Of a stretch of 64,000 bases of DNA, positions 45,438 through 55,527 are shown piece after piece. The stretch's first letter is position 1; each line of letters starts with the position of its first letter. The DNA comes from Lachnospiraceae bacterium. GTDB taxonomy: Bacteria; Bacillota; Clostridia; Lachnospirales; Lachnospiraceae. Both the position numbers and the translations under genes were made by a program. A model generated the notes under the pieces. It was given only the letters and a program-made list of their open reading frames with translations, was not told the DNA's origin and did no database searches. The stretch is taken from contig JAILRO010000012.1 of assembly GCA_024698145.1 (NCBI GenBank), forward strand, positions 161,132 to 225,131, in the 5' to 3' direction.

Positions 45438-46760
45438 ATGACAGAATTAATGCTTTCTTTAGATCTACTTGAGAAGGAGAAAGGAATATCAAAAGACGTA
45501 ATTATTGAATCAATTGAGAAAGGTATATTTGAGGCATATAAGAAGGACTTTGGTAAGAATGACAATATCACAGTTCATATGAACAGAGATACAGGCGTGA
45601 TTGAAGTTTTTGCAGAGAAAGAGGTTGTTGAAGAAGTAACAGACAGCACAATGGAGATATCTCTTGAAGAAGCAAAGATGATTAGCAAGAAAAACAAAGT
45701 TGGAGATACTGTTCAGATTGCAATTCAGCCTAAAAACTTTGGAAGAATTGCCGCTCAGAACGCAAGAAATATCATTGTTCAGACAATTAAAGAGCAGGAG
45801 AAGCAGATGCTTTTTGATTATTTCTACAGCAAAGAGAAAGATGTTGTTACCGGTGTTGTGCAGAGATATGTAGGCAAGAACATCGCTGTTAATATTGATG
45901 ATAAGATGGATGTTATGCTTATGGAGAGCGAACAGGTAAAAACAGAGCATTATCGTCCAAAGGATAGAATTAAACTTTATATTGTTGGCGTTAAGGAGCA
46001 GGCTACTGATAATCAGGAGGGTGCTGACAAGGACGGCAACAAGAAAAAGAACAAAGGTGCAAAAGGACCTAGAGTTATTGTTTCAAGAACACACAAAGAC
46101 CTCGTTAAGAGATTGTTAGAGAAAGAAGTAACTGAAATCGCAGATGGTACAGTAGAGATTAAGTCAATCTCAAGAGAACCGGGTTCTCGTTCAAAGATTG
46201 CTGTCTGGTCAAATGATCCTAACGTTGATGCACTTGGTGCTTGCGTAGGTAAGAACGGTAACAGAGTTAACAATATCGTTGATGATTTGTTCGGCGAGAA
46301 AATTGATATTATTACATGGAATGAAGATCCGGCTATTTACATCGAGAATGCACTTAGCCCTTCAGAAGTTTTGTCGGTAGTTGTTGACGAGGAAGAGAAG
46401 AGCGCACGCGTTGTTGTTCCTGATGACAAACTTTCTCTTGCAATCGGAAAAGAGGGACAGAACGCAAGACTTGCTGCAAGACTTACAGGATATAAGATTG
46501 ATATCAAGAGTGCATCTCAGGCAAAAGAAGCATACGGTTATAGTGAAGATTCGTATGATGAGTATTCTGATGAAGAATGGGATGATTACAACGAGGAGTA
46601 TGACGGCGAATATTCAGACGAAGAGTATGATGGCGAGTATTCTGATGAGAATTATGACGGTGAATACGCTGATGAGGAGTACAATGATGAGTATTCTGAC
46701 GAGGAGTATTCAGACGAAGAATATGATGATTATGCATCAGATGAAGAGAGTGATAAGTAG
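45438..46760 (+). CDS. nusA: Transcription termination/antitermination factor NusA
   Basis: A 440-residue RNA polymerase-binding factor. The N-terminal domain (about 1-125) is followed by an S1 domain (VVTGVVQRYVGKNIAVN) and two KH domains (GACVGKNGNRVNNIV and LAIGKEGQNARLAARLTG). The last 75 residues are an acidic repeat of YSDEEYDGE-like units, which is unusual: Firmicutes NusA normally stops after KH2. The tail may be a flexible interaction region. Confidence 0.96.
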   Translation: MTELMLSLDLLEKEKGISKDVIIESIEKGIFEAYKKDFGKNDNITVHMNRDTGVIEVFAEKEVVEEVTDSTMEISLEEAKMISKKNKVGDTVQIAIQPKNFGRIAAQNARNIIVQTIKEQEKQMLFDYFYSKEKDVVTGVVQRYVGKNIAVNIDDKMDVMLMESEQVKTEHYRPKDRIKLYIVGVKEQATDNQEGADKDGNKKKNKGAKGPRVIVSRTHKDLVKRLLEKEVTEIADGTVEIKSISREPGSRSKIAVWSNDPNVDALGACVGKNGNRVNNIVDDLFGEKIDIITWNEDPAIYIENALSPSEVLSVVVDEEEKSARVVVPDDKLSLAIGKEGQNARLAARLTGYKIDIKSASQAKEAYGYSEDSYDEYSDEEWDDYNEEYDGEYSDEEYDGEYSDENYDGEYADEEYNDEYSDEEYSDEEYDDYASDEESDK

Positions 46761-46810
46761 AAAGCTCATTTATTACAGCATTTGGTAGTATAATGTAAGG
46801 ATGTGATAGT

Positions 46811-47083
46811 ATGGCAAAAAGTATTCCACTTAGAAAATGTGTCGGTTGTGGCGAAATGATTTCTAAGAAGGATATGATAAGAGTAGTCAAGACAAAGGAT
46901 AATGTTATCAAGCTTGACTTGACAGGTAAAGAAAATGGTCGAGGGGCTTACATCCATAAGGATAAGATGTGTTTGGAAAAAGCAGTTAAGTCGAAGGGAT
47001 TGGAAAGATCATTTAAAATGAGTATTTCACCGGAGATATATGAGAGTTTGGAAAAGGAGCTGATAGACCTTGAAACAGAATAA
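46811..47083 (+). CDS. ylxR: YlxR family RNA-binding protein (RnpM)
   Basis: A 90-residue protein with the YlxR signature PLRKCVGCGEM and NGRGAYIHKD. B. subtilis YlxR (RnpM) binds and modulates RNase P RNA. Its 3' end overlaps the next start by 14 nt. Confidence 0.93.
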   Translation: MAKSIPLRKCVGCGEMISKKDMIRVVKTKDNVIKLDLTGKENGRGAYIHKDKMCLEKAVKSKGLERSFKMSISPEIYESLEKELIDLETE

Positions 47084-47393
47084 AGCGTTGTCAATGCTTT
47101 CTATAGCCACAAAGGCGGGTAAGACAGTAACAGGTGAGTTTTCAACTGAAAAAGCCGTGAAAGAAGGCAAGGCATATCTTGTAATTGTTGCCGATGATGC
47201 ATCGGACAATACAAAGAAAAAGTTTCAGAACATGTGTGATTACTATCACGTTGCAATCAGATTTTTTGCAGATAAGAACAGTCTTGGTAATGCATGCGGG
47301 AAAGAGTTTCGGGCAAACCTTGCTGTTATCGATGAGGGACTTGCAAAGGCTGTTGTTGGGCAAATTGATTGTTTTAATAATTTGGAGGTGTAA
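47070..47393 (+). CDS. ylxQ: L7Ae-family ribosomal protein YlxQ
   Basis: A 107-residue kink-turn-binding protein (L7Ae/L30e fold): ALSMLSIATKAGKTVTGEF and VIVADDASDNTKKKF. TTG start at 47070 with AAAGGAGC upstream inside ylxR. Conserved between ylxR and infB. Confidence 0.9.
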   Translation: MKQNKALSMLSIATKAGKTVTGEFSTEKAVKEGKAYLVIVADDASDNTKKKFQNMCDYYHVAIRFFADKNSLGNACGKEFRANLAVIDEGLAKAVVGQIDCFNNLEV

Positions 47394-47396
47394 GAT

Positions 47397-50066
47397 TTGG
47401 CAAAAGTCAGAGTATACGAATTAGCTAAAACTTTAGGAAAAGATAGCAAAGAATTAATAGAAGTACTTAAAAAGAACGGAATAGAAGTTAAGAACCATAT
47501 GAGTTCTATTACAGATGAAGATGCTGAAAAGGTTAAGGCACGTTTTTCGGCAAAACCTAAAGCTGCGGAAGTTAAAAAGGCTCCTGTAGCAGATAATAAA
47601 AAGGCAGATGAAAAGTCTGTTAAACCACAGGGAGACAGACCGGCTCGTCCACAGGGAGACAGACCGGCTCGTCCACAGGGAGATCGTCCAATGAGACCGC
47701 AGGGAGACAGACCGGTTCGTCCACAGGGAGATCGTCCGATGAGACCACAGGGAGATAGACCGGCTCGTCCACAGGGAGATCGTCCGATGAGACCACAGGG
47801 TGACAGACCGAACCGTCCGCAAGGCGATCGTCCAATGAGACTGCAGGGAGACAGACCGAACCGACCACAGGGTGACAGACCGAATCGTCCACAGGGTGAT
47901 AGAAGAGATTTTGGTAATAGACCACAGGGTGACAGACCGAATCGTCCGCAAGGCGATAGAAGGGATTTCGGCAATCGTCCACAGGGTGATAGACAGGGAA
48001 GACCACAGGGTGACAGACCAAACCGTCCACAAGGCGATAGAAGAGATTTTAACAACAATGGTAGAAGAGACGGCGGAAGAAGAGAGGATAGAGAAAGAAT
48101 ATCTATACCTGCACCTATGGATCGTGCTTCTATGGACAGAGATCGTATGGATCGTCATAAAGATAAGAAGGAAAGAGAGAAAACTTCACAGTTTGAAGAT
48201 GGCGATAGCAGAAAGAGAAGTCGCAAGAAGAATGAGCATTTTACAGTTAAGGGCACAAAGCCGGTAACAAAACCGGTACAAAAGCCTAAACCAAAGGAGC
48301 CGGAAGAACCGGTAATTCGTACAATCGAACTTCCTGAGGTACTTTCCGTTCAGGATCTTGCAGATAAGTTAAAGACACCTGTATCACAGCTTATTAAGAA
48401 GTTGTTCCTTGCAGGAGAGATGGTTACGGTTAATACAGATCTTGATTTCAACAAGGCTGCAGAGATTGCTCTTGAGTATAACTGCATTGCTGAAGAAGAA
48501 GTTAAGGTTGATGTAATTGAGGAAATGCTTCGTGAGGAAGAGGAAGATGAATCACTTATGAAGGAGCGTCCACCGGTTGTCTGCGTAATGGGTCACGTTG
48601 ACCACGGTAAAACTTCACTTCTTGATGCAATCAGAGAAACTTCTGTAACATCAGGTGAGGCCGGAGGAATTACTCAGCATATTGGTGCGTACACAGTTGA
48701 TGTTAACGGACAGCAGATTACATTCTTAGATACACCGGGACATGAGGCGTTTACTGCTATGCGTATGCGTGGTGCTCAGTCAACAGATATTGCTATTCTT
48801 GTAGTTGCTGCCGATGACGGTGTTATGCCACAGACAATAGAGGCTATTAACCATGCAAAGGCTGCAGGTATCGAGATTATTGTTGCTGTTAACAAGATAG
48901 ATAAGGAAAGTGCTAACGTTGACAGAGTTAAGCAGGAGCTTATGGAATATGAGCTTGTTGCTGAAGACTGGGGTGGATCTACAGTATTCTGTCCTGTATC
49001 GGCACATACAAAAGAAGGTATTGATAACCTTCTTGAAATGATTCTTCTTACTGCTGAGGTACTTGAACTTAAGGCTAACCCTAACAGAAAGGCAAGAGGT
49101 ATAGTTATCGAGGCCGAGATCGACAAAGGTCGTGGTTCTGTAGCTACAATTCTTGTACAGAAGGGTACTCTTAAGAAGGGCGAGACTATTTCAGTAGGTA
49201 AGGCTTATGGACATATAAGAGCCATGATAAATGATAAGGGTGTTGAGGTTACTGAAGCAGGACCTTCCACACCGGTTGAGATATTGGGACTTCATGACGT
49301 TCCTGCTGCAGGTGATATATTTGTTGCAACCAAGAACGAAAAAGAAGCCAGAGCAATGGCTGAAACTTATGTAACAGTTGAAAAAGAGAAACTTGTTGCA
49401 GAGACTAAGGCTAAAATGTCACTTGATGATTTGTATTCACAGATTCAGGCCGGCAACTTGAAAGAGCTTAACATTGTCGTTAAGGCAGATGTTCAGGGTT
49501 CAGTTGAGGCTGTTAAGCAGAGTCTTCTTAAACTTACTAACGAAGAAGTTGTTATCAAGGTTATTCATGCCGGTGTTGGTGCAATCAATGAATCGGACGT
49601 TATACTTGCGTCTGCTTCAAACGCAATTATCATTGGTTTCAATGTAAGACCGGACGCCCAGGCTAAAGATGTTGCCGATAGAGAGAAAGTTGACCTTAGA
49701 CTTTATAAGGTTATTTACGATGCAATCTCAGATATTGAGAGTGCTATGAAGGGTATGCTTGATCCTATATTCGAGGAGAAAGTAACAGGCCATCTTATCG
49801 TTCGTCAGACGTTTAAGGCATCAGGTGTTGGTACAATTGCAGGTTGTTTCGTACTTGATGGACTTATCAGAAGAGGTTCGTCTGTAAGAGTAACAAGAGA
49901 TGAAGAGCAGATTTATGAAGGACCTCTCGCATCACTTAAGCGTTTCAAGGATGATGCCAAGGAAGTTAAGAACGGCTTCGAGTGTGGTATCGTACTTGAG
50001 GATTTCAACGATCTTAAGGAAGACGATCAGATAGAGGCTTATGAGATGGTTGAGGTACCACGATAG
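47397..50066 (+). CDS. infB: Translation initiation factor IF-2
   Basis: An 889-residue GTPase placing fMet-tRNA on the 30S subunit. The TTG start follows GGAGGTG. An N-terminal IF2N domain (about 1-55) leads to 17 PQGDR repeats (about 75-217) and a charged stretch. The GTPase motifs are GHVDHGKTS (G1), DTPGHEAF (G3) and NKID (G4); domains II to IV follow ([12 protein letters not shown] and [12 protein letters not shown]). The repeat linker is much more regular than in most IF-2 proteins. Confidence 0.97.
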   Translation: MAKVRVYELAKTLGKDSKELIEVLKKNGIEVKNHMSSITDEDAEKVKARFSAKPKAAEVKKAPVADNKKADEKSVKPQGDRPARPQGDRPARPQGDRPMRPQGDRPVRPQGDRPMRPQGDRPARPQGDRPMRPQGDRPNRPQGDRPMRLQGDRPNRPQGDRPNRPQGDRRDFGNRPQGDRPNRPQGDRRDFGNRPQGDRQGRPQGDRPNRPQGDRRDFNNNGRRDGGRREDRERISIPAPMDRASMDRDRMDRHKDKKEREKTSQFEDGDSRKRSRKKNEHFTVKGTKPVTKPVQKPKPKEPEEPVIRTIELPEVLSVQDLADKLKTPVSQLIKKLFLAGEMVTVNTDLDFNKAAEIALEYNCIAEEEVKVDVIEEMLREEEEDESLMKERPPVVCVMGHVDHGKTSLLDAIRETSVTSGEAGGITQHIGAYTVDVNGQQITFLDTPGHEAFTAMRMRGAQSTDIAILVVAADDGVMPQTIEAINHAKAAGIEIIVAVNKIDKESANVDRVKQELMEYELVAEDWGGSTVFCPVSAHTKEGIDNLLEMILLTAEVLELKANPNRKARGIVIEAEIDKGRGSVATILVQKGTLKKGETISVGKAYGHIRAMINDKGVEVTEAGPSTPVEILGLHDVPAAGDIFVATKNEKEARAMAETYVTVEKEKLVAETKAKMSLDDLYSQIQAGNLKELNIVVKADVQGSVEAVKQSLLKLTNEEVVIKVIHAGVGAINESDVILASASNAIIIGFNVRPDAQAKDVADREKVDLRLYKVIYDAISDIESAMKGMLDPIFEEKVTGHLIVRQTFKASGVGTIAGCFVLDGLIRRGSSVRVTRDEEQIYEGPLASLKRFKDDAKEVKNGFECGIVLEDFNDLKEDDQIEAYEMVEVPR
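47623..48046 (+). repeat. In-frame 24-bp repeats in the IF-2 linker
   Basis: Seventeen copies of a mostly 24-bp unit encode RPQGDRPx, some extended with RDFGN. The minus strand shows long spurious open frames across them. Confidence 0.9.
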
Positions 50067-50073
50067 GAGTAAT

Positions 50074-50457
50074 ATGAAACATAAAAGTATTAAGAATACA
50101 AGAATTAACGGAGAAGTTTTGAAAGAACTCTCTCAGATAATTTCATACGGAATTAAGGATCCGAGAATTGCGCCAATGACATCGGTTACATCGGTAAATG
50201 TTACCCCTGATCTTAAGGAGTGCAAGGTGTATATATCCGTTTTTGGTGACGATGATGCAAAGAAGTCAACTATAGAAGGTCTTAGGAGTGCATCCGGCTA
50301 TATCAGACGTCAGCTTGCTTCGGGACTTAATCTTCGTAATACACCGGAACTTAGTTTTTATCTCGACGAATCAATCGAGTATGCTATTAACATGTCAAAA
50401 AAGATTGATGATGTTATAGGCGAGCATAGCGATGATACCGAGGATGAAGAAGCGTAA
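50074..50457 (+). CDS. rbfA: Ribosome-binding factor A
   Basis: A 127-residue KH-fold protein for 30S maturation: KNTRINGEVLKELSQIIS, then VTPDLKECKVYISVFGDD and LRNTPELSFYLDES. ATG 50074 follows AGGAG; the frame is open further into infB but the family start is here. Confidence 0.95.
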   Translation: MKHKSIKNTRINGEVLKELSQIISYGIKDPRIAPMTSVTSVNVTPDLKECKVYISVFGDDDAKKSTIEGLRSASGYIRRQLASGLNLRNTPELSFYLDESIEYAINMSKKIDDVIGEHSDDTEDEEA

Positions 50458-50485
50458 TTGTTAACGTGTAAAAATGGGGAGCACA

Positions 50486-51448
50486 ATGAACGATTTTTTA
50501 AGAGAGATTGAAAATGCCAATTCTATAGTTTTGCTTGGACATATGCGACCTGACGGGGATTGCGTCGGGTCATGTCTTGGTGTGTATAATTATGTTATTG
50601 ACAATTATCCTGATAAAGAGATTGATATTTATCTGGATTCATTTAGACCTGAATTTGCGTTTCTTAGAGGCGCCGACAAGATATTACATACAAAGCAGGA
50701 TAAGACGTATGATTTATGCATTTCCATAGATAGCGGTGATTTGGACAGACACGGTGAGTTTGTAACTTATTACCATACAGCCAAGCGTACAATGTGTGTT
50801 GACCACCATATAAGCAATGAAGGTTTTGGAGATGTTTGTTTCTTAAAGACTGATTGCAGTGCGGCGGCAGAGGCGCTGTTCACCTTGTTTGAAACAGACA
50901 AGATAGGAACAGAGTGTGCCGAGTGTTTGTATCTTGGAATAGTACACGATACGGGTGTTTTCAAATATACCAACACGACAAGACAAACTATGGAAATTGC
51001 CGGTGTTCTAATTGAAAAAGGCGCACGCAGTGCGTTTATAATTGATGGAACATTTTACAAAAAGACTTTTAAACAAAACAAAATGCTTGCCAAAGCGTTA
51101 GAAGAAGCATTTTTAATGTTTGATGGAAAAGTAATTGTGTCATGTCTTACGAAGGAAGTTTTCGATGAGAATAATGCTACTAACTTAGATACTGATGGAG
51201 TTGTTGATGCTCTTCGAATTACCGAGGGTGTTGAGGCTGCACTTTGGATGTATGAATATCCCAAGAAGGGGAAATTCAAGTGTTCATTAAGGTCTAATGA
51301 TATTGTAAATGTTAACCTTGTTGCATGTGCGTTCGGCGGTGGAGGACATGTCAAAGCTTCCGGTTGCGAGATAGAGGGCGACAAGGATACGATTATTTTG
51401 AAGGTTACAGAGCTTATTAAGGAACAGCTGGATAAGGCTTCAAAATAA
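50486..51448 (+). CDS. nrnA: Bifunctional oligoribonuclease/pAp phosphatase (DHH family)
   Basis: A 320-residue DHH/DHHA1 phosphoesterase that degrades nanoRNA and pAp. Metal-binding motifs are GHMRPDGDCVGS, SIDSGDLDR and CVDHHISN; the DHHA1 glycine motif is FGGGGHVKASG near the end. GGGGAG before ATG 50486 decides against the ATG at 50474. Part of the infB operon. Confidence 0.94.
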   Translation: MNDFLREIENANSIVLLGHMRPDGDCVGSCLGVYNYVIDNYPDKEIDIYLDSFRPEFAFLRGADKILHTKQDKTYDLCISIDSGDLDRHGEFVTYYHTAKRTMCVDHHISNEGFGDVCFLKTDCSAAAEALFTLFETDKIGTECAECLYLGIVHDTGVFKYTNTTRQTMEIAGVLIEKGARSAFIIDGTFYKKTFKQNKMLAKALEEAFLMFDGKVIVSCLTKEVFDENNATNLDTDGVVDALRITEGVEAALWMYEYPKKGKFKCSLRSNDIVNVNLVACAFGGGGHVKASGCEIEGDKDTIILKVTELIKEQLDKASK

Positions 51449-51476
51449 CATATTTGAATAAGATTGGAGAACTGCG

Positions 51477-52415
51477 ATGTATAATGGAGTTATAAACGTA
51501 TATAAAGAAAAGGGCTATACTTCATTTGATGTGGTTGCCAGACTTAGAGGGATTTTAAAACAAAAAAAGATAGGACATACGGGCACACTTGATCCTGATG
51601 CGGAAGGAGTGCTCGTTGTATGTCTTGGCAAAGCAACTAAGTTGTGCGATATATTAACTGACAAGGACAAGCGTTATGATGCAGTTCTTAGGTTAGGAAT
51701 GACAACTGATACTGAAGATAGTTCAGGTAAGGTGCTTAGTCAGAGTGAAGTAACGGTTTCTGAACAGGAGGTTTCAAGAGCCGTTCTTTCTTTTGTTGGT
51801 GAATATGATCAGATACCGCCGATGTATTCAGCTATCAAAGTAGATGGCAAGAAGCTCTATGAACTTGCAAGAGCAGGCATAGAGATAGAAAGAAAACCTA
51901 GAAGAGTTATCATCCACGATATAGAAATCAAAGAGATTAATCTTCCATATGTGACTTTTTCCGTATCCTGCGGTAAAGGAACGTATATAAGAAGTCTGTG
52001 TCGCGACATAGGTGATAAGCTTGGGTGTGGCGGCATAATGGACAGTCTTGTAAGAAGCAGTGTCAATATTGAGGACAGTGGCTTGCGATTTGAACTTGAT
52101 AATGCAATAAAGCTTGATGATATAGAAACTATGGTAAAAAATAACACAATAAATGATCATATAATACCAGTTGCTGCTGTGTTCCCAAAGGGGATTCGTG
52201 TCTGTGCTGATGAAAGCGGAGACAAGAAGCTTAAGAATGGTAACGTGTTGTCGTATAAAGAACTGTTTTGTTATGATGATGGCAAAAAGATAACCAAACC
52301 GGAAGGCGAAGATAACAACGATTACATTGTCTATGATAGTGACAAGACATTTACTGCAATATACAGATATGACCAATCTGTACATTGCCTGAAGGCTTGG
52401 AAGATGTTTTTGTGA
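51477..52415 (+). CDS. truB: tRNA pseudouridine-55 synthase TruB
   Basis: A 312-residue enzyme with the catalytic Asp39 in HTGTLDPDAEGVL. YSAIKVDGKKLYELAR and GTYIRSLCRDIG are further family blocks. The C-terminal PUA-like part is present. It ends at or within the start region of ribF. Confidence 0.95.
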   Translation: MYNGVINVYKEKGYTSFDVVARLRGILKQKKIGHTGTLDPDAEGVLVVCLGKATKLCDILTDKDKRYDAVLRLGMTTDTEDSSGKVLSQSEVTVSEQEVSRAVLSFVGEYDQIPPMYSAIKVDGKKLYELARAGIEIERKPRRVIIHDIEIKEINLPYVTFSVSCGKGTYIRSLCRDIGDKLGCGGIMDSLVRSSVNIEDSGLRFELDNAIKLDDIETMVKNNTINDHIIPVAAVFPKGIRVCADESGDKKLKNGNVLSYKELFCYDDGKKITKPEGEDNNDYIVYDSDKTFTAIYRYDQSVHCLKAWKMFL

Positions 52416-52435
52416 GAATTAATGGGTTAAAGAAA

Positions 52436-53350
52436 ATGTTATATTTACAAGGTAAAGAAGCAATACAATTTCATACAGATAATACTTCGATAGCGCTTGG
52501 TAAGTTTGATGGAATCCATCTTGGACATCAGTTGCTTATAAATGGGCTTAAACAAGAACAGGAAGCAGGAAGAACTGCACTTGTATTTACTTTTGGAAGT
52601 ACACCTGCATCGGTTTTATCGGGTGGACTTAACAAAGTAATATATACATCGGAAGAGAAGGCTCATTATTTTGAGGAACTTGGTGTGGATGTTCTTTTGG
52701 AGTATCCTTTTACGGAGGAGTTTGCGATTATGTCGCCGGAGGATTTTGTCTGCAACATATTGGTAGAACAACTTGGCGTCAAATCAATATATGTAGGTGA
52801 GGATTTTCACTTTGGCAAAGGTAGAAGCGGTAATGTCGGAGTGTTGAAAGAACTCGGAGAACAATATGGTTTTGAGGTTTTTGCTCTTACCAAAAAGACA
52901 CTTCATGGACATGTTGTAAGCTCAACTTCAATCAGAGATATGCTTGAGAGTAAGTTCTTTGTTGCCAATGAAATGCTTGGTAATCCGTATTTCGTATATG
53001 GAGAAGTTATTCATGGCAAGCATTTGGGTCATACAATAGGTTTCCCGACAATTAATCAGGCAATTCCGGATAATAAGTTAATACCTTCTTTTGGAGTGTA
53101 CGCAAGTAAGGTTACAATAGATGGCGTTACTTATATGGCTATAAGCAACCTTGGTGTAAAGCCAACGGTTACAAAAGAGCGTCAGATAGGTCTTGAAACC
53201 CATATAGTAGATTATTCCGGTGATTTGTATGGAAGTTTTGTTAAGACGGAATTGTTATTTTTCATACGTCCGGAAGAAAAGTTTGGTAGTGTTGAAGAAC
53301 TTGTTTGCCAGATTAACGATGATATAAAATACATGAAGGAAAACATATAA
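52436..53350 (+). CDS. ribF: Bifunctional riboflavin kinase/FAD synthetase RibF
   Basis: About 304 residues from ATG 52436. The FAD synthetase half has GKFDGIHLGHQ (about 22-32), and the RibF riboflavin kinase half has GKHLGHTIGFPTIN near residue 203 and PSFGVYAS. The start is uncertain: GTG 52412 (GTGA overlap with the truB stop) and TTG 52385 are in frame, and no start has a strong ribosome-binding site. A terminator follows. Confidence 0.92.
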   Translation: MLYLQGKEAIQFHTDNTSIALGKFDGIHLGHQLLINGLKQEQEAGRTALVFTFGSTPASVLSGGLNKVIYTSEEKAHYFEELGVDVLLEYPFTEEFAIMSPEDFVCNILVEQLGVKSIYVGEDFHFGKGRSGNVGVLKELGEQYGFEVFALTKKTLHGHVVSSTSIRDMLESKFFVANEMLGNPYFVYGEVIHGKHLGHTIGFPTINQAIPDNKLIPSFGVYASKVTIDGVTYMAISNLGVKPTVTKERQIGLETHIVDYSGDLYGSFVKTELLFFIRPEEKFGSVEELVCQINDDIKYMKENI

Positions 53351-53364
53351 TAGAGAGAAAATAA

Positions 53365-53404
53365 GTCTGTCAAAAAAAATCACTTGACAGGCTTTGTTTT
53401 TTTA
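53365..53404 (+). terminator. Terminator of the nusA-ribF operon
   Basis: GTCTGTCAA (53365-53373) pairs with TTGACAGGC (53384-53392), one G-T wobble, followed by TTTGTTTTTTT. The right arm contains the -35 box of the next promoter. Confidence 0.8.
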
Positions 53405-53412
53405 TGTATACT
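53384..53412 (+). promoter_or_regulatory. Promoter of ylxM-ffh
   Basis: TTGACA (consensus) at 53384-53389, a 17-nt spacer and TATACT at 53407-53412. The -35 box is part of the upstream terminator stem. Confidence 0.7.
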
Positions 53413-53459
53413 TTCATATGTTGTCGTAAAGGGATTTTGTTTTACAGGGTGGTGCAAGC

Positions 53460-53816
53460 GTGGAAAAGAATGTACGCCGGGCTTTGTTATATGATTTCTA
53501 CGGGGAATTGTTGACAGAGCACCAGAAGCAGATATATTCGGATTATGTGTTGAATGACCTGTCCTATACGGAGATAGGCGCTAACGAAGGCATAAGCAGA
53601 CAGGCGGTTTTCGAGCTTGTTAAGCGCTGTGACGGAATACTTGAAGATTACGAGAATAAGCTTAAGCTTGTCGAGAAGTTTCACGAGACAAAGGATCGTA
53701 TAAGTCGTATTCATGAGTTGGCAGCTGAGTTGTGGCACAACATGGAAGACGAGAAGTCAAGGAACCAGATAAGCGAGATAGAAGAGATATTTAAGGATAT
53801 TTACGAAAGTTATTGA
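53460..53816 (+). CDS. ylxM: YlxM/UPF0122 helix-turn-helix protein
   Basis: A 118-residue protein with a sigma-70 region-4-like helix-turn-helix (DLSYTEIGANEGISRQAVFELVKR, about 33-56), preceded by LLTEHQKQIYSDYV. Family members accompany ffh and are thought to modulate the SRP pathway. GTG start. Confidence 0.92.
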   Translation: MEKNVRRALLYDFYGELLTEHQKQIYSDYVLNDLSYTEIGANEGISRQAVFELVKRCDGILEDYENKLKLVEKFHETKDRISRIHELAAELWHNMEDEKSRNQISEIEEIFKDIYESY

Positions 53817-53848
53817 TATAGGAACACGTTATTACGTGGAGGTTTTGT

Positions 53849-55189
53849 ATGGCATTTGAAAGCATTTCAGACAAATTACAGAATACATTTAAGAAGTTAA
53901 GAAGCAAGGGTGCGCTTACCGAGGCTGACGTTAAGGAGGCAATGAAGGAAGTTAAACGTGCACTTCTTGAGGCTGATGTTAACTTCAAGGTTGTTAAGCA
54001 GTTTATCAATGCCGTTAGTGAAAGAGCTGTAGGTGAGGAAGTTCTCAAAGGTCTTAATCCCGGACAGATGGTTATTAAGATCGTTAAGGAAGAGATGGAT
54101 AAGCTTATGGGCACTGAGACGGAGGAGATTAAGTTACTTCCGTCCAATGAAGTCACTGTTATCATGATGTGTGGTCTTCAGGGTGCAGGTAAGACAACCA
54201 CCGTTGCCAAGCTTGCAGGTAAGTATAAGGAGAAAGGCAAGAGTTGTCTTCTTACAGCTTGTGACGTATATAGACCTGCTGCTATTAAGCAGTTGGAGAT
54301 TAACGGTGAGAAGCAAGGAGTTCCTGTATTTACTATGGGAGACCAGCACAGCCCGGTAGATATTGCTAAAGCTGCCGTAGAACATGCGGCTAAGAATAAT
54401 ATACAGATAGTATTCCTTGATACTGCAGGTCGTCTTCATGTCGATGAAGAGATGATGGATGAGTTACAGAGAATTAAGGAGAATGTAGCTGTCACATATA
54501 CCATTTTGACGGTCGATGCAATGACTGGTCAGGATGCGGTTAATGTAGCAACCAACTTTAATGATAAGATTGGAATAGATGGTGTTATCCTTACCAAGTT
54601 GGATGGTGATACCCGTGGTGGTGCGGCACTTTCAATCAGAGCCGTAACAGGTAAGCCGATATACTATGCAGGTATGGGTGAGAAACTTTCAGATCTTGAG
54701 CAGTTCTATCCGTCACGTATGGCGAGCCGAATACTTGGTATGGGAGATGTTGAGTCTCTTATCGAGAAAGCGCAGTCAGCTATTGACGAAGAGAAAGCCA
54801 AAGAGATGGAGAAGAAAATCCGCAAGGCTTCATTTGACTTCAATGACTTTCTTGAAAGTTTTGCGCAGATGGAGAAGATGGGAAGTATGCAGGATATGCT
54901 TGCCATGATTCCTGGAATGGGTAATCAGCTTAAGAATGTTGAGATAGATGAGAAACAAATGAATCGCCCGAAGGCAATCATCCTTTCCATGACAAAAGAG
55001 GAAAGAAGCAATCCGGATATAATCAATCCGAGCAGAAAGAGAAGAATTGCTCAAGGCGCCGGTGTTGACATCAGCGAAGTTAACAGACTTATCAAACAGT
55101 TTGAACAGACTAAGAAAATGATGAAGCAGATGTCAGGCATGATGGGTGGAAGGAAAGGCAAACGTTTCCGTATGCCGTTTGGATTCTAG
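53849..55189 (+). CDS. ffh: Signal recognition particle protein Ffh
   Basis: A 446-residue SRP GTPase targeting membrane proteins. The N domain is followed by the G domain (GLQGAGKTTTVAKLA, DTAGRLH, TKLDGDTRGG) and the Met-rich M domain (IPGMGNQLKN, RRIAQGAGVDISEVN, MMKQMSGMMGG). Confidence 0.97.
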   Translation: MAFESISDKLQNTFKKLRSKGALTEADVKEAMKEVKRALLEADVNFKVVKQFINAVSERAVGEEVLKGLNPGQMVIKIVKEEMDKLMGTETEEIKLLPSNEVTVIMMCGLQGAGKTTTVAKLAGKYKEKGKSCLLTACDVYRPAAIKQLEINGEKQGVPVFTMGDQHSPVDIAKAAVEHAAKNNIQIVFLDTAGRLHVDEEMMDELQRIKENVAVTYTILTVDAMTGQDAVNVATNFNDKIGIDGVILTKLDGDTRGGAALSIRAVTGKPIYYAGMGEKLSDLEQFYPSRMASRILGMGDVESLIEKAQSAIDEEKAKEMEKKIRKASFDFNDFLESFAQMEKMGSMQDMLAMIPGMGNQLKNVEIDEKQMNRPKAIILSMTKEERSNPDIINPSRKRRIAQGAGVDISEVNRLIKQFEQTKKMMKQMSGMMGGRKGKRFRMPFGF

Positions 55190-55266
55190 CATGTAAGTAC
55201 CCACTGGGTATTGCATATATATGACCAGCAGTACATTTTGTACAAATAACGAAGGAGGTGAAAAGA

Positions 55267-55512
55267 ATGGCAGTAAAGATGAGATTAAAGAGAATGGGAT
55301 ATAAGAGACATCCTTTTTATAGAGTTGTTGTTGCAGATGCACGTTCTCCAAGAGATGGTAGATTTATCGAGGAGATCGGAACTTATGATCCTAACCAGGA
55401 GCCAAGCGTAGTTAAGATCGACGCTGAGGCAGCTAAGAAGTGGCTTGCAAACGGTGCACAGCCTACAGATACTGTTGCTAAGCTTTTGAAGCAGGCAGGA
55501 ATCGAGAAATAA
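55267..55512 (+). CDS. rpsP: 30S ribosomal protein S16
   Basis: An 81-residue protein, [19 protein letters not shown] and [25 protein letters not shown] places the start at 55267, not at the GTG three codons earlier. Upstream, TACCCACTGGGTA and GTACATTTTGTAC are short palindromes in the ffh-rpsP gap. Confidence 0.97.
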   Translation: MAVKMRLKRMGYKRHPFYRVVVADARSPRDGRFIEEIGTYDPNQEPSVVKIDAEAAKKWLANGAQPTDTVAKLLKQAGIEK

Positions 55513-55527
55513 GGGGGATATTCGTAG

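Noticed and set aside
47246..48158. Long minus-strand open frames over the IF-2 linker
   Set aside because: Same cause: the 24-bp PQGDR repeat read in reverse. The protein would be an artificial repeat such as SPCGR.
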